Positions 32,211 to 40,660 of a stretch of DNA of 64,000 bases are shown here, piece by piece. Position 1 is the first letter of the stretch. The number at the start of each line of letters is the position of its first letter. Position numbers and translations under genes: made by a program. Source of the stretch: Pseudomonadota bacterium (GTDB lineage: Bacteria > Pseudomonadota > Alphaproteobacteria > Caulobacterales > Caulobacteraceae); contig JAEWDF010000120.1 in the NCBI GenBank assembly GCA_023390245.1, forward strand, positions 1 through 64,000, written 5' to 3'. A model generated the notes under the pieces. It saw only the letters and a program-made list of their open reading frames with translations. It did not search any database and was not told the DNA's origin.

Positions 32211-34367
32211 ATGGACGACGCTTTCGAAGCCATCAAGGCCACCTTCTTCCAGGAATGCGACGAACTGCTCGCCGACCTGGAATCGAAGCTGCTGCTGCTC
32301 GAACAGGGCCAGACGGACGGCGAGACGATCAACGCCGTCTTCCGCGCCGTCCATTCGGTGAAGGGGGGCGCCGGCGCCTTCGGCCTGGAGGCCCTGGTCC
32401 GCTTCGCCCACGTCTTCGAGACCCTGATGGACGAACTGCGCGCCGGCCGTAAGCCGTGCGATCCCGCGACGGTGAAGACGCTGCTGCGCGCCTCCGACGT
32501 GCTGGCCGACCATGTGCAGGCCGCACAGGGACTGGTCCCGCCCGTCGAGGAGACCCGGTCGGCGGCCCTGGTGGCCGAGATGGAAACACTGACCCACGGC
32601 GGCGCCGCGCCGGCCGCGCCGCTGGACGATGACGAGGACGACTTCGGCTTCACGCCGCTTGCGATCGACCTTCCCGGGATCGCGCCCGCGCCTGAACCCG
32701 CCGCCGGCTGGCGCATCGTCTTCAGGCCGCACGGCCGGATGTACGCCAACGCCAACGAAACCGGCCTGCTGCTGCGCGAACTGGGCCGGCTGGGCCCGAC
32801 GACGGTGACCCTGGACGAGACCGACCTGCCGCCGCTGGACGCCCTATCCCCCGAGGACGGCTGCCTGACCTGGACGATCGACCTGTCCGCGCCGGTGGAC
32901 GAGGCCGAGGTGCGCGAGGTCTTCGACTTCGTCGAGGCGGACTGCGACCTGGCGATCATGCCTCTGGGCGATGCGTCCGGCGAATTCCCGGCCTTCGACG
33001 ACGAACCCGCGGCCGTCCCGCCCGAGGGCGACGACCTGGATATCGCCGCCCTGCTGGCCAAGGCGGCCGCGACGCCCATCGCGGAGGCGGCCCCCGCGCC
33101 CGTGGCGGAAGCGCCGGCGCCGACCTCGGTTCCGGCTCCCGCCGTCCAAGCCGCGCCGACCGCCGCCGCGCCGGTGACCATCCGCGTCGACCTGGACCGC
33201 GTCGACCGGCTGATCAACGCCGTGGGCGAACTGGTCATCCAGCAGGCCATGCTGTCCCAGCGCGTGCTGGAGAGCGGCCTGGCGCGCTCGTCCGGCGTGG
33301 CCCTGGGCCTGGAGGACCTGGAACTGCTGACGCGCGAGATCCAGGACAGCGTCATGGCCATCCGCGCCCAGCCGGTGAAGTCGGTGTTCCAGCGCATGCC
33401 GCGCCTGGTGCGCGAGGTCGCCGACATGACCGGCAAGGCCGTGCGCCTGGTCACCAGCGGCGAGGAGACCGAGGTCGACAAGACCGTGGTCGAACGCCTG
33501 GCCGAGCCGATCACCCACATGCTGAGGAACGCCATCGACCACGGGCTGGAGACGCCCGAGGAACGCCTGGCCGCCGGCAAGGCCGCCGAGGGCACGGTGC
33601 GCCTGGCCGCCCTGCACCGCTCGGGCCGGATCGTCATCGAGATCGCCGACGACGGAAAGGGCATCAATCGCGAGCGCGTGAAGAAGATCGCGCTCGACAA
33701 GGGGCTGATCGCGCCCGACGCCGTCCTCGCCGACGACCAGATCGACAACCTGATCTTCCTGCCGGGCTTCTCCACCGCCTCGGTGGTGTCCGACATCTCG
33801 GGACGGGGCGTGGGCATGGACGTGGTCAAGCGCTCGATCCAGGCGCTGGGCGGACGCATCTCGATCAGCTCCGTTCCCGGCAAGGGCTCGACCTTCACCC
33901 TCAGCCTGCCGCTGACCCTGGCGGTGCTGGACGGCATGGTCGTCGCCGCCGCCGGCCAGACCCTGATCGCGCCCCTGCCCGCCATCGTCGAGAGCCTGAC
34001 CCCCCAGGCCGGCGATATCCACCATGTCGGCGGCGTCGATCCGGTGATCCGCTTCCGCGACGCCTTCGTGCCCCTGGTGGACGTGGCCTGGGGCATGGGC
34101 TTCTCCGACACGCCGATGGACCCGACCCAAGGCATCGCCGTCATCGTCGAGACCGAATCCGGCCAGCGCGCCGCCCTGCTGTTCGACGCCATCCAGGGCC
34201 AGCGCCAGGTCGTGATCAAGAGCCTGGAATCCAACTATCAGCAGGTGGAGGGCGTCGCCGCCGCCACCATCCTGGGCGACGGCCGCGTCGCCCTGATCCT
34301 CGACATCGACACGCTGGTCGCCCTGCGGCGCGCCGGCGGCCGCCCCGACCTGAAGCTGGCGAGCTGA
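32211..34367 (+). CDS. cheA: Chemotaxis histidine kinase CheA
   Basis: This 718-residue CheA has the P1 domain with His48 in AVHSVKGGAGAFG, a middle domain (GWRIVFRPHGRMYANANETG, about 163-245) common in alphaproteobacterial CheA, a Pro/Ala linker (about 275-320), the dimerisation domain (VDRLINAVGELVIQQAML), the ATPase domain (HMLRNAIDHGLETPEER and GRGVGMDVVK) and a C-terminal CheW-like regulatory domain. It receives receptor signals and phosphorylates CheY and CheB. It has an AAGGAG site before the ATG. Confidence 0.97.
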   Translation: MDDAFEAIKATFFQECDELLADLESKLLLLEQGQTDGETINAVFRAVHSVKGGAGAFGLEALVRFAHVFETLMDELRAGRKPCDPATVKTLLRASDVLADHVQAAQGLVPPVEETRSAALVAEMETLTHGGAAPAAPLDDDEDDFGFTPLAIDLPGIAPAPEPAAGWRIVFRPHGRMYANANETGLLLRELGRLGPTTVTLDETDLPPLDALSPEDGCLTWTIDLSAPVDEAEVREVFDFVEADCDLAIMPLGDASGEFPAFDDEPAAVPPEGDDLDIAALLAKAAATPIAEAAPAPVAEAPAPTSVPAPAVQAAPTAAAPVTIRVDLDRVDRLINAVGELVIQQAMLSQRVLESGLARSSGVALGLEDLELLTREIQDSVMAIRAQPVKSVFQRMPRLVREVADMTGKAVRLVTSGEETEVDKTVVERLAEPITHMLRNAIDHGLETPEERLAAGKAAEGTVRLAALHRSGRIVIEIADDGKGINRERVKKIALDKGLIAPDAVLADDQIDNLIFLPGFSTASVVSDISGRGVGMDVVKRSIQALGGRISISSVPGKGSTFTLSLPLTLAVLDGMVVAAAGQTLIAPLPAIVESLTPQAGDIHHVGGVDPVIRFRDAFVPLVDVAWGMGFSDTPMDPTQGIAVIVETESGQRAALLFDAIQGQRQVVIKSLESNYQQVEGVAAATILGDGRVALILDIDTLVALRRAGGRPDLKLAS

Positions 34368-34370
34368 CCC

Positions 34371-34823
34371 ATGACCGAAGCCCTCGACACCCGTGAACTG
34401 ATCGCCTTCCGCATCGGCGCCCAGGAGTTCTGCGTCGACATCATGTCGGTGCGGGAGATCCGCGGCTGGACCCCGGCGACGCCGCTGCCGCGCACCCCCG
34501 GCTATATGAAGGGGGTGATCAACCTGCGCGGCACGGTGCTGCCGATCATCGACCTGGGGGCCCGCTTCGGTCTGCCAACGACCGAGCCGACCGCGCGCCA
34601 CGTCATCATGGTGGCCCACATCGGCGGCCGCACCGTGGGCCTGCTGGTCGACGCCGTGTCCGACATCCTTCAGATGTCCGAGGCCCAGGTTCAGCCGACG
34701 CCCGACGTGGCCAGCGACCATGTGAAGTCCTTCGTGAAGGGCATCTTCTCCATCGACGGACGCATGATCAGCCTGATCGAGCTGGACCACATCCTGCCGC
34801 AGGCGGAAGCCGAGGCCGCATGA
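34371..34823 (+). CDS. cheW: Chemotaxis coupling protein CheW
   Basis: A 150-residue Che[21 protein letters not shown], then [25 protein letters not shown] and [12 protein letters not shown], the two beta-barrel subdomains. It bridges receptors and CheA in the array. It starts 3 bases after the cheA stop and overlaps cheR by four bases. Confidence 0.97.
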   Translation: MTEALDTRELIAFRIGAQEFCVDIMSVREIRGWTPATPLPRTPGYMKGVINLRGTVLPIIDLGARFGLPTTEPTARHVIMVAHIGGRTVGLLVDAVSDILQMSEAQVQPTPDVASDHVKSFVKGIFSIDGRMISLIELDHILPQAEAEAA

Positions 34824-35683
34824 CGTCCGCCGCAGGGCGCGAGTCCCTGGTGGAGGGCGAATTCGCCTTCACCGCCGAGGACTTCCGCCACATCGCCCAG
34901 ACCCTGCACAGCCACGCCGGCATCGCCCTGACCGAGGGCAAGGCCGCGCTGGTCTATTCGCGCCTGGCCAAGCGGCTGCGCGCGCTGGGCCTGCGCAGCT
35001 TCCGCGACTACTGCGCCCTGATCGAAGGGGTCGACGGGGTAGACGAGCGCCAGGCGATGATGGCGGCCCTGACCACCAACGTCACCCGCTTCTACCGCGA
35101 GCCGCACCATTTCGACGATCTGCGCGATCGGGTCATGCCGGCCCTGGCCGAGCGCGCCCGCGCGGGCGGCCGGGTGCGGCTGTGGTCGGCCGCCTGCTCC
35201 AACGGGCAGGAGCCCTATTCGATGGCGCTGACCGTGCTGTCGGTCCTGCCGGAGGCGGCCGATCTGGACGTGCGCATCCTGGCCACCGACATCGACCCCA
35301 ACATGGTCGCCCAGGGCCACGCCGGCGTCTATTCCGAGGAGACGCTGGAGCCCGCGCCGGCTACCCTGTGGCGCAAGTATTTCGAGCGCGCCGACCGGGG
35401 CCAGTGGGCCGCCGGCCCGCAGCTTCGCCGCCTGGTCGCCTTCCGCGAGCTGAACCTGATCGGCGACTGGCCGATGCGCGGCCGCTTCGACGTGATCTTC
35501 TGCCGCAATGTGGTGATCTATTTCGACGAGGCGACGCAGGAGCGGGTCTGGAGCCGCTTCGTCCCCTGCATGAACCCCGGCGCGACGCTCTACATCGGCC
35601 ATTCGGAACGGGTCACCGGGCCGGCTGCGGCCCAGCTTCGTCCCGACGGCCTGACCGCCTATCGGGCGGGAGGGACGGCATGA
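34820..35683 (+). CDS. cheR: Chemotaxis receptor methyltransferase CheR
   Basis: The N-terminal helical domain (residues 10-85, ending [14 protein letters not shown]) is followed by the SAM-binding domain with [14 protein letters not shown] and the acidic [10 protein letters not shown], and [13 protein letters not shown]. CheR methylates glutamates on the receptor. The receptor's DGWEEF tail could tether it. The protein has 287 residues, a normal length. Overlaps cheB by four bases. Confidence 0.96.
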   Translation: MTSAAGRESLVEGEFAFTAEDFRHIAQTLHSHAGIALTEGKAALVYSRLAKRLRALGLRSFRDYCALIEGVDGVDERQAMMAALTTNVTRFYREPHHFDDLRDRVMPALAERARAGGRVRLWSAACSNGQEPYSMALTVLSVLPEAADLDVRILATDIDPNMVAQGHAGVYSEETLEPAPATLWRKYFERADRGQWAAGPQLRRLVAFRELNLIGDWPMRGRFDVIFCRNVVIYFDEATQERVWSRFVPCMNPGATLYIGHSERVTGPAAAQLRPDGLTAYRAGGTA

Positions 35684-36714
35684 CGATCAAGGTCCTGGTC
35701 GTCGACGACAGCCTGACCATGCGCGGGCTGATCTCGGCCGCCCTGCGCCGGGATCCGGAGATCGAGGTGGTGGGAACCGCCGCCGATCCGATCGAGGCGC
35801 GCGCCGCCATCAAGGCGCTGAATCCCGACGTCCTGACGCTGGACGTCGAGATGCCCAACATGAACGGGCTGGAGTTCCTGGAGAAGATCATGCGCCTGCG
35901 GCCGATGCCGGTGGTGATGGTCTCGACCCTGACGGCGGCCGGCGCCGACGTCACCCTGGCGGCGCTGGAGATCGGCGCCGTGGACGCGGTGGAGAAGCCG
36001 GCCGTCGCCACATCCGACGCCTTCCAGGAGCTGATCGGCAAGGTCAAGGCGGCGGCCCGCTCGCGCGTGCGGCCGCGCGGCGAGGCCCCGGCGACCGCCG
36101 CCGCGCCCGACGCCTACCGCGCCGATCCGCGCCACATCCTGGCCATCGGCGCCTCCACCGGCGGGGTCGAGGCCCTGCTGACCATCCTGTCGGGTTTTCC
36201 GGCCGACTGCCCGGCGACGGTGATCACCCAACACATGCCGGCCAGCTTCACGGCCAGTTTCGCCGCGCGGCTGGACCGGGTCTGCGCCCCCGCAGTGGCC
36301 GAAGCCGTCGACGGCGCGCCGCTGGCGCCGGGCCGCATCTATCTGGCGCCGGGCGGCCTTGCCCATCTCGAGGTCACGCCGGGCGCAAACCCGCATTGCC
36401 GCCTGACGGCCTCCGAGCCGGTCAACGGCCACCGTCCCTCGGTCGATGTGCTGTTCGACTCGGTCGCCCGGCTGGGCCGGCCCGCCACCGGCGTCATCCT
36501 GACCGGCATGGGCAAGGACGGGGCGCGCGGCCTGCTGGCCATGCGCCAGGCCGGCGCCCACACCCTGGGCCAGGACGAAGCCACGAGCGTCGTCTACGGC
36601 ATGCCTCGCGCCGCCTTTGAACTCGGCGCCGTGGAACGGCAGGCGCCGCTCCACCGTCTGTCCTCCGCCATTCTCGACCTGTGCGCCGACCCGGCCGCGC
36701 GGTCTGTCGCCTAA
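35680..36714 (+). CDS. cheB: Chemotaxis methylesterase CheB
   Basis: The 344-residue protein joins a receiver domain (Asp55 in [10 protein letters not shown]) to a methylesterase domain with the catalytic Ser159 in GASTGG, His186 in QHMP, and an Asp near 280 in GMGKDGARG. The linker ([15 protein letters not shown]) is Pro/Ala-rich. CheB demethylates or deamidates receptor side chains when phosphorylated by CheA. It is coupled to cheR by a 4-base overlap and ends 14 bases before the second cheY. Confidence 0.96.
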   Translation: MTIKVLVVDDSLTMRGLISAALRRDPEIEVVGTAADPIEARAAIKALNPDVLTLDVEMPNMNGLEFLEKIMRLRPMPVVMVSTLTAAGADVTLAALEIGAVDAVEKPAVATSDAFQELIGKVKAAARSRVRPRGEAPATAAAPDAYRADPRHILAIGASTGGVEALLTILSGFPADCPATVITQHMPASFTASFAARLDRVCAPAVAEAVDGAPLAPGRIYLAPGGLAHLEVTPGANPHCRLTASEPVNGHRPSVDVLFDSVARLGRPATGVILTGMGKDGARGLLAMRQAGAHTLGQDEATSVVYGMPRAAFELGAVERQAPLHRLSSAILDLCADPAARSVA

Positions 36715-36727
36715 CGGGAGCGTACCC

Positions 36728-37117
36728 ATGCCCGCCGCCGCCTCTCTGAACTGCCTGATCGTCGACGATCAGATGACCATGCGCTCGCTGGTCCGCACCA
36801 GCCTGCAGCAGCTGGGCGTGCGCGAGATCCGCGAAGCCGCCGATGGCGAGATCGCCCTGCGCGAGATGATCACCAAGCCGGCGACCCTGGTCATCTCCGA
36901 CTACAACATGCCGAACCTGGACGGCCTGGGCCTGCTGCGCGCCATCCGCGCCCACCCGCCCACGCAGAAGGCCGCCTTCATCATGCTGACCGGGCGCGCC
37001 GACCGCGAGCTGGTGCAGCGGGCGGTGCAGTTCGGCGTCAACAACTACCTGGTGAAGCCCTTCACCGTCGCCCAGCTGAAGGCCAAGCTGGAAGCCGTGT
37101 TCGGCCCGCTGACATGA
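36728..37117 (+). CDS. cheY: CheY response regulator (second copy)
   Basis: The ATG at 36728 gives 129 residues: [13 protein letters not shown], phospho-acceptor Asp58 in [11 protein letters not shown], Thr in MLTGRAD, Lys in YLVKPFT. This copy is closest in form to flagellar-switch CheY (the D-Y-N-M-P and FIMLTG pattern). It corresponds to CheYII of the Caulobacter cluster. Overlaps cheD by four bases. Confidence 0.94.
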   Translation: MPAAASLNCLIVDDQMTMRSLVRTSLQQLGVREIREAADGEIALREMITKPATLVISDYNMPNLDGLGLLRAIRAHPPTQKAAFIMLTGRADRELVQRAVQFGVNNYLVKPFTVAQLKAKLEAVFGPLT

Positions 37118-37653
37118 ACCCCGCCGCGCCCTCGACCCACGAAAGGCGCATCCACGTCGGCCAAGGCGAGCATGTCGTCACGGCCGATCCCCAGGCCGTG
37201 CTCAGCACCATACTGGGGTCCTGCGTGGCCATGTGCCTGCGCGACCCGGTGGCGCGGATCGGCGGCATGAATCACTTCCTGCTGCCCGAAGGCGCGGGCG
37301 CGGGCACGGATGCGGGCCGCCGATACGGCGCCTATGCGATGGAATTGCTGATCAACGACGTGCTGAAGGCGGGCGGACGGCGTGAGCGGCTGGAGGCCAA
37401 GCTGTTCGGCGGCGGGCGCATGTTCGACAGCCTGCGCGACGTGGGCCGCGCCAACGCCGATTTCGCCGAGCGCTTCCTGCGCGACGAGGGCATTCCCGTC
37501 GTGGGCGGCAGCCTGCGCGGCGATGGCGGCCGGCGTCTCCACTACTGGCCCGTTTCCGGCCGCGCCCTGCAGCGCGCCGTGACCGACACCCTGGCGCCGC
37601 GCCCGCAGCCGATCGCCCCGCCGGTCGAGACCGGCGCTCTGGAGCTGTTCTGA
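37114..37653 (+). CDS. cheD: Chemoreceptor glutamine deamidase CheD
   Basis: The family hallmark [10 protein letters not shown] has the catalytic Cys37, and [11 protein letters not shown] has the catalytic His54. Also seen are [12 protein letters not shown] and KLFGGGRMF. CheD deamidates Gln residues on receptors; in some bacteria it also helps CheC. The 179-residue protein has a C-terminal extension ending ETGALELF beyond the usual family end. The next gene begins at the last base of its stop. Confidence 0.95.
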   Translation: MNPAAPSTHERRIHVGQGEHVVTADPQAVLSTILGSCVAMCLRDPVARIGGMNHFLLPEGAGAGTDAGRRYGAYAMELLINDVLKAGGRRERLEAKLFGGGRMFDSLRDVGRANADFAERFLRDEGIPVVGGSLRGDGGRRLHYWPVSGRALQRAVTDTLAPRPQPIAPPVETGALELF

Positions 37654-37982
37654 TGCGCGCGCCCGCCGCCGACCTGCTGCACGCCGTCGCCGAGGAGATG
37701 GCGGCCATGCGCCGCGAGATGACAGCGCTCGAGGCCCTGGCGGGCGACCTGATCGCCCTGGCCGCCCCCGCGCAACGGACGGCCGCCCTGACCCGCGTCC
37801 AGGCCCTGGACGATCTGGGCCAGCGGCTGGAGGCCCTGGCCGGGGTCATCCGCGCCACCGCCCTGGGGGAGCCGCCGGAGCAGGCCCTGTCCCGCGTGCC
37901 GCTGGCCGCGCTCGTCTCCCGCCTGGGCGGCGGCCCCTTGGACGCGCCCGCGCCGTCGGGCGACATCCACCTCTTCGACTGA
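37653..37982 (+). CDS. Uncharacterised helical protein ending the che operon (CheU position)
   Basis: A 109-residue protein in the place of Caulobacter cheU. Residues 1-75 are strongly helical with heptad-like spacing (LLHAVAEEMAAMRREMTALEALAGDL and DDLGQRLEALAGVI), suggesting a helical hairpin or coiled coil. A short Pro/Ser linker follows, then the acidic-hydrophobic tail GDIHLFD. No CheC, CheX or CheZ catalytic motif can be seen. The layout (helical bundle plus flexible end peptide) is similar to CheZ in outline only. It starts at the last base of the cheD stop. Confidence 0.65.
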   Translation: MRAPAADLLHAVAEEMAAMRREMTALEALAGDLIALAAPAQRTAALTRVQALDDLGQRLEALAGVIRATALGEPPEQALSRVPLAALVSRLGGGPLDAPAPSGDIHLFD

Positions 37983-38007
37983 CCCAACGCGGTCGCGCCG
38001 AAATCCC

Positions 38008-38029
38008 GGCGCGCGGGCGTCCGCGCGCC
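38008..38029 (+). terminator. Hairpin after the che operon
   Basis: A perfect 9-base GC stem GGCGCGCGG/CCGCGCGCC with a GCGT loop lies 26 bases after the last che gene. No T-run follows, so it is terminator-like at best. The rest of the 280-base gap to the tRNA holds a TCCCGATTCGGGA palindrome (38116-38128) and a possible promoter GATTTG/TATCTT (17-base spacing, up to about 38154). Confidence 0.45.
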
Positions 38030-38262
38030 CGCAAGCGGGAAACAGCCAAGGTTAACGGCCAGAGCCGAACGCCGGAACAGGCATGAAACGAATCAGGACC
38101 GAATCACAGACATGTCCCGATTCGGGATTTGTTCCCCGCAACATCTTGTATCTTAACAACGATTAACCACAAGGCCCGTCAGGCCGCCGGGCCCATCGGA
38201 GGACTCCCGCGAACGACAGGCCTCTTCCCCCCGCGGCCGCCGCCCGCTAGGAGGCGCAGCGT

Positions 38263-38339
38263 GGCCCCGTAGCTCAGCTGCATAGAGCAAGGCTTTCCTA
38301 AAGCCGAGGTCGGAGGTTGGAGTCCTCCCGGGGTCGCCA
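38263..38339 (+). tRNA. tRNA-Arg(CCU) with swapped 19-56 tertiary pair
   Basis: Full cloverleaf with encoded CCA (77 bases). The acceptor is GGCCCCG/CGGGGTC (one G-T pair), the D stem GCTC/GAGC, the anticodon loop TTCCTAA with anticodon CCT, and the T stem GGAGG/CCTCC. The anticodon stem has four pairs plus an A27-G43 mismatch. The D loop is AGCTGCATA where AGCTGGATA is usual, giving C19. The T loop is TTGGAGT where TTCGAGT is usual, giving G56. The two changes restore pairing as C19-G56. It reads AGG codons, which are rare here. Confidence 0.93.
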
Positions 38340-38412
38340 TTCATCATCTTTCCAGCCTCTCACCGCGTCTCGCCCGCCTTGGATCGATCGTGTGCGAAAA
38401 AGGCGCTCGACC

Positions 38413-38425
38413 GTTATAAGATAAC
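38413..38425. promoter_or_regulatory. Zur-like palindrome before the metal transporter pair
   Basis: GTTAT-AAG-ATAAC is a perfect palindrome, flanked by C on the left and ATT on the right, closely resembling the alphaproteobacterial Zur box (TGTTATAnTATAACA type). It lies 16 bases before the ATG of a membrane protein gene followed by a CDF transporter. Zinc control is an inference from the motif and context. Confidence 0.5.
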
Positions 38426-38441
38426 ATTCTACAAGGCGCCC

Positions 38442-39098
38442 ATGGCCGCGTCCCTCGAACAATCCGTCCTGGTCTCCCTGCTGGGCGGTGGATTCGTCGC
38501 GGCCTTCCTGCATGCGGCCCTGCCGACCCACTGGCTGCCATTCGTCTTGGTGGGGCGCGCACAGCGGTGGAGCGCGGGACGGGTGCTGACGGCGGTGGCC
38601 GCCGCCGGCTTGGCCCACATCGCCTCCACCGCCGTGGTCGGAGCGCTGATCGTCGCCGCCGGGCTGGCGCTGGACCAGTGGATCGAGGGCCTGCTGCCGC
38701 ACCTGTCGGCCGTGCTGCTGTTCCTTTTCGGCGCCTTCTACCTGGCGCGCGCGACCCTGCGGCGACCGGCGACGGTCGAGGGCCCGCCCGTCGAGACGGC
38801 CGAGCCGGCGGTGTCGGACCGCGCGGCCTTCCTGGGCCTGGTGGCGATGATGGCCATAGCGCCGGGCGAGGTGCTGCTGCCCATCTATCTGTCCTCGGCG
38901 GCCGAGGGGCCGGGCGTCCTGGCCCTGCTGACTGGAGTCTTCGCGGTCGGGACGGTCTTGGGCATGGCCGTCTTCACCGCCCTGGCCGGCGCCGGCGCCT
39001 CCATCCTGCGCATGGAGCGCTGGGCCCGCTACGAAGGCGCCGTTCTGGGGGTGGCCCTGATCGGCCTGGGGCTTCTCGTGGCGATGCACCGGCACTAG
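38442..39098 (+). CDS. Putative metal-transport membrane protein
   Basis: The ATG at 38442 gives a 218-residue protein with about six membrane helices. The first helix contains FLHAALPTHWLPFVLVGRA, with two His and a Thr that could bind metal, in the manner of the NicO/HupE/UreH transporter groups. The loop (RRPATVEGPPVETAEPAV) is short and cytoplasmic or periplasmic. It is followed after 10 bases by a His-rich CDF transporter, and a Zur-like box lies upstream. I cannot fix the family; zinc or nickel transport is the likely area. Confidence 0.6.
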   Translation: MAASLEQSVLVSLLGGGFVAAFLHAALPTHWLPFVLVGRAQRWSAGRVLTAVAAAGLAHIASTAVVGALIVAAGLALDQWIEGLLPHLSAVLLFLFGAFYLARATLRRPATVEGPPVETAEPAVSDRAAFLGLVAMMAIAPGEVLLPIYLSSAAEGPGVLALLTGVFAVGTVLGMAVFTALAGAGASILRMERWARYEGAVLGVALIGLGLLVAMHRH

Positions 39099-39108
39099 GG
39101 TCGCGCCC

Positions 39109-40074
39109 ATGTCCGAGCCGCACGCCCATTCCCACGCCCACGATCACCCTGATCACGAAGAAGCCGGGCATCATCATGGACACGGCCATCACGGGCACGC
39201 CCATGGCCCGGTGGACACCGGCGACTGGCGCTATGCGGTCGGACTGGTGGTCAACCTGGCCTTCGTCGCCTGCGAGTTCGGCGCCGGCCTGATCGCGGAT
39301 TCCACCGCCCTGCTGGCCGACGCCGGCCACAATCTTTCGGACGTGCTGGGCCTGGCCATGGCGGGGGGCGCCGCCTGGCTGGCGCGCAAGGGCGCCCACG
39401 GGGCCCTGGGCGGGCGGCGCACCTATGGCTACGGCAAGGCGACGGTGCTGGCCGCCCTGGGCAATGCGTTGCTGCTGATCTTCGCCTGCGGGGCCATCGC
39501 CTTCGAGGCGGTGCGCCGGTTCGCCGAGCCGGCGCCCGTGGGATCGACGACGATCATGGCGGTCGCGGCGATCGGCTTCGTCATCAACCTGGGTACGGCG
39601 CTGCTGTTCCTGCGCTCCCAGCACGACCTGAACGCCAAGGGCGCCTATCTGCACATGATGGCCGACGCCGGCGTGTCGCTGGGCGTGGTCGTCGCCGGCG
39701 CGGTCATCATGGCGACTGGCTGGGCCGTGATCGACCCGCTGGTCAGCCTGGTCATCGTGGTGGTGATCCTGTGGTCGACCTGGGGCCTGCTGAAGGATTC
39801 CGTCAATCTGGCCATGGACGGCGCCCCGGCCGGCGTCGACATGGCGGCGCTGGAGACGGCGCTGTGCGGCCTGCACGGCGTCGGCGCGGTCCACGATCTG
39901 CACGTCTGGGCCCTGTCGACCACAGAGACGGCGATGACCGCCCATCTGGTCCACGGCCGCACCGACCCGGACGCCCTGCTGGTCGAGGCGCAAGCCGCCG
40001 CGCGCCGCTTCGGCATCGGCCATACGACGCTGCAGCTGGAGACGACCGCCCTGCCCGACTGCGCGGGCTGCTGA
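39109..40074 (+). CDS. Cation diffusion facilitator (zinc/cadmium efflux), CzcD/ZitB-like
   Basis: The 321-residue CDF begins with a His-rich N-terminus (EPHAHSHAHDHPDH, then HHHGHGHHGHAHGP). Metal-site motifs are DAGHNLSD in helix 2 and LHMMADAG in helix 5, both HxxxD. The C-terminal cytoplasmic domain includes LHGVGAVHDLHVWALSTTE, typical of Zn2+/Cd2+ exporters of the CzcD/ZitB group. It exchanges Zn2+ for H+ across the inner membrane. It appears cotranscribed with the preceding gene. Confidence 0.92.
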   Translation: MSEPHAHSHAHDHPDHEEAGHHHGHGHHGHAHGPVDTGDWRYAVGLVVNLAFVACEFGAGLIADSTALLADAGHNLSDVLGLAMAGGAAWLARKGAHGALGGRRTYGYGKATVLAALGNALLLIFACGAIAFEAVRRFAEPAPVGSTTIMAVAAIGFVINLGTALLFLRSQHDLNAKGAYLHMMADAGVSLGVVVAGAVIMATGWAVIDPLVSLVIVVVILWSTWGLLKDSVNLAMDGAPAGVDMAALETALCGLHGVGAVHDLHVWALSTTETAMTAHLVHGRTDPDALLVEAQAAARRFGIGHTTLQLETTALPDCAGC

Positions 40075-40090
40075 TCGTCCGATCTGAAGG

Positions 40091-40624
40091 TTAGTGCTGG
40101 CCCTGGCCGGCCGTGGCGGCGGCGGCCATCTGGCGGCCGGCGTCGAAGGCGTCGCGGGCGCCTTTGTAGATGAAGCCGTAGGTCGGATAGACCGTGGTGC
40201 CCAGGCCGTTCGACGGATTGTACCAGACCTTGACCTGGCTCCAGTCATTAGAGGGCGAGACGTCGACGACGGTGACGTTCTCCTCGACCCGGCCGCGGCT
40301 GCCGCCCCAGTTGGCGTGGGTCACGCGCACCATGCGGTCGGTCAGGATGTCGGAGACGACGGCGACGTGGCCCCGGCTCATGCGGCCCTGGGGGCGGAAC
40401 ACCAGCACCGAGCCGGTTTCGGGCCGGTCGCCGGTGCGGAACTTGTCGGCAGCCTGGCGCCACCAGGTCCAGGCGTCGCCGAAGATGTTGATGCCCGAGA
40501 ACATGCGGGCGAAGGTCACGCACTGCCAATACGGATCGTCGGCCCTGGCGGCGGAAGGCGTCACGCCGACCGCAAAAAATCCGAGGGTCGCCGCAACCGC
40601 GGCGGCTGTGAACCGTTTCGTCAT
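40091..40624 (-). CDS. CHAP-domain amidase-like exported protein
   Basis: A signal peptide (1-28, ending ARA) leads a CHAP domain: YWQCVTFARMFSG with catalytic Cys35, GSVLVFRPQGRMSRGHVAVV with His86, and a following HANWGG. CHAP proteins are cysteine amidases or peptidases of peptidoglycan. The C-terminal tail (residues 150-177) is Ala-rich. It faces the acyltransferase and is convergent to the CDF gene. Likely a cell-wall remodelling protein. Confidence 0.88.
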   Translation of the reverse strand: MTKRFTAAAVAATLGFFAVGVTPSAARADDPYWQCVTFARMFSGINIFGDAWTWWRQAADKFRTGDRPETGSVLVFRPQGRMSRGHVAVVSDILTDRMVRVTHANWGGSRGRVEENVTVVDVSPSNDWSQVKVWYNPSNGLGTTVYPTYGFIYKGARDAFDAGRQMAAAATAGQGQH

Positions 40625-40660
40625 GCTGTGGCTTTTCCCGACCTGCCTCAGGTGCGCCTT

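Noticed and set aside
38153..38168. TTAAC-N5-TTAACC resembling a CtrA box
   Set aside because: Spacing between the two TTAA halves is six, not seven, and the site is about 100 bases before a tRNA; too weak to call.
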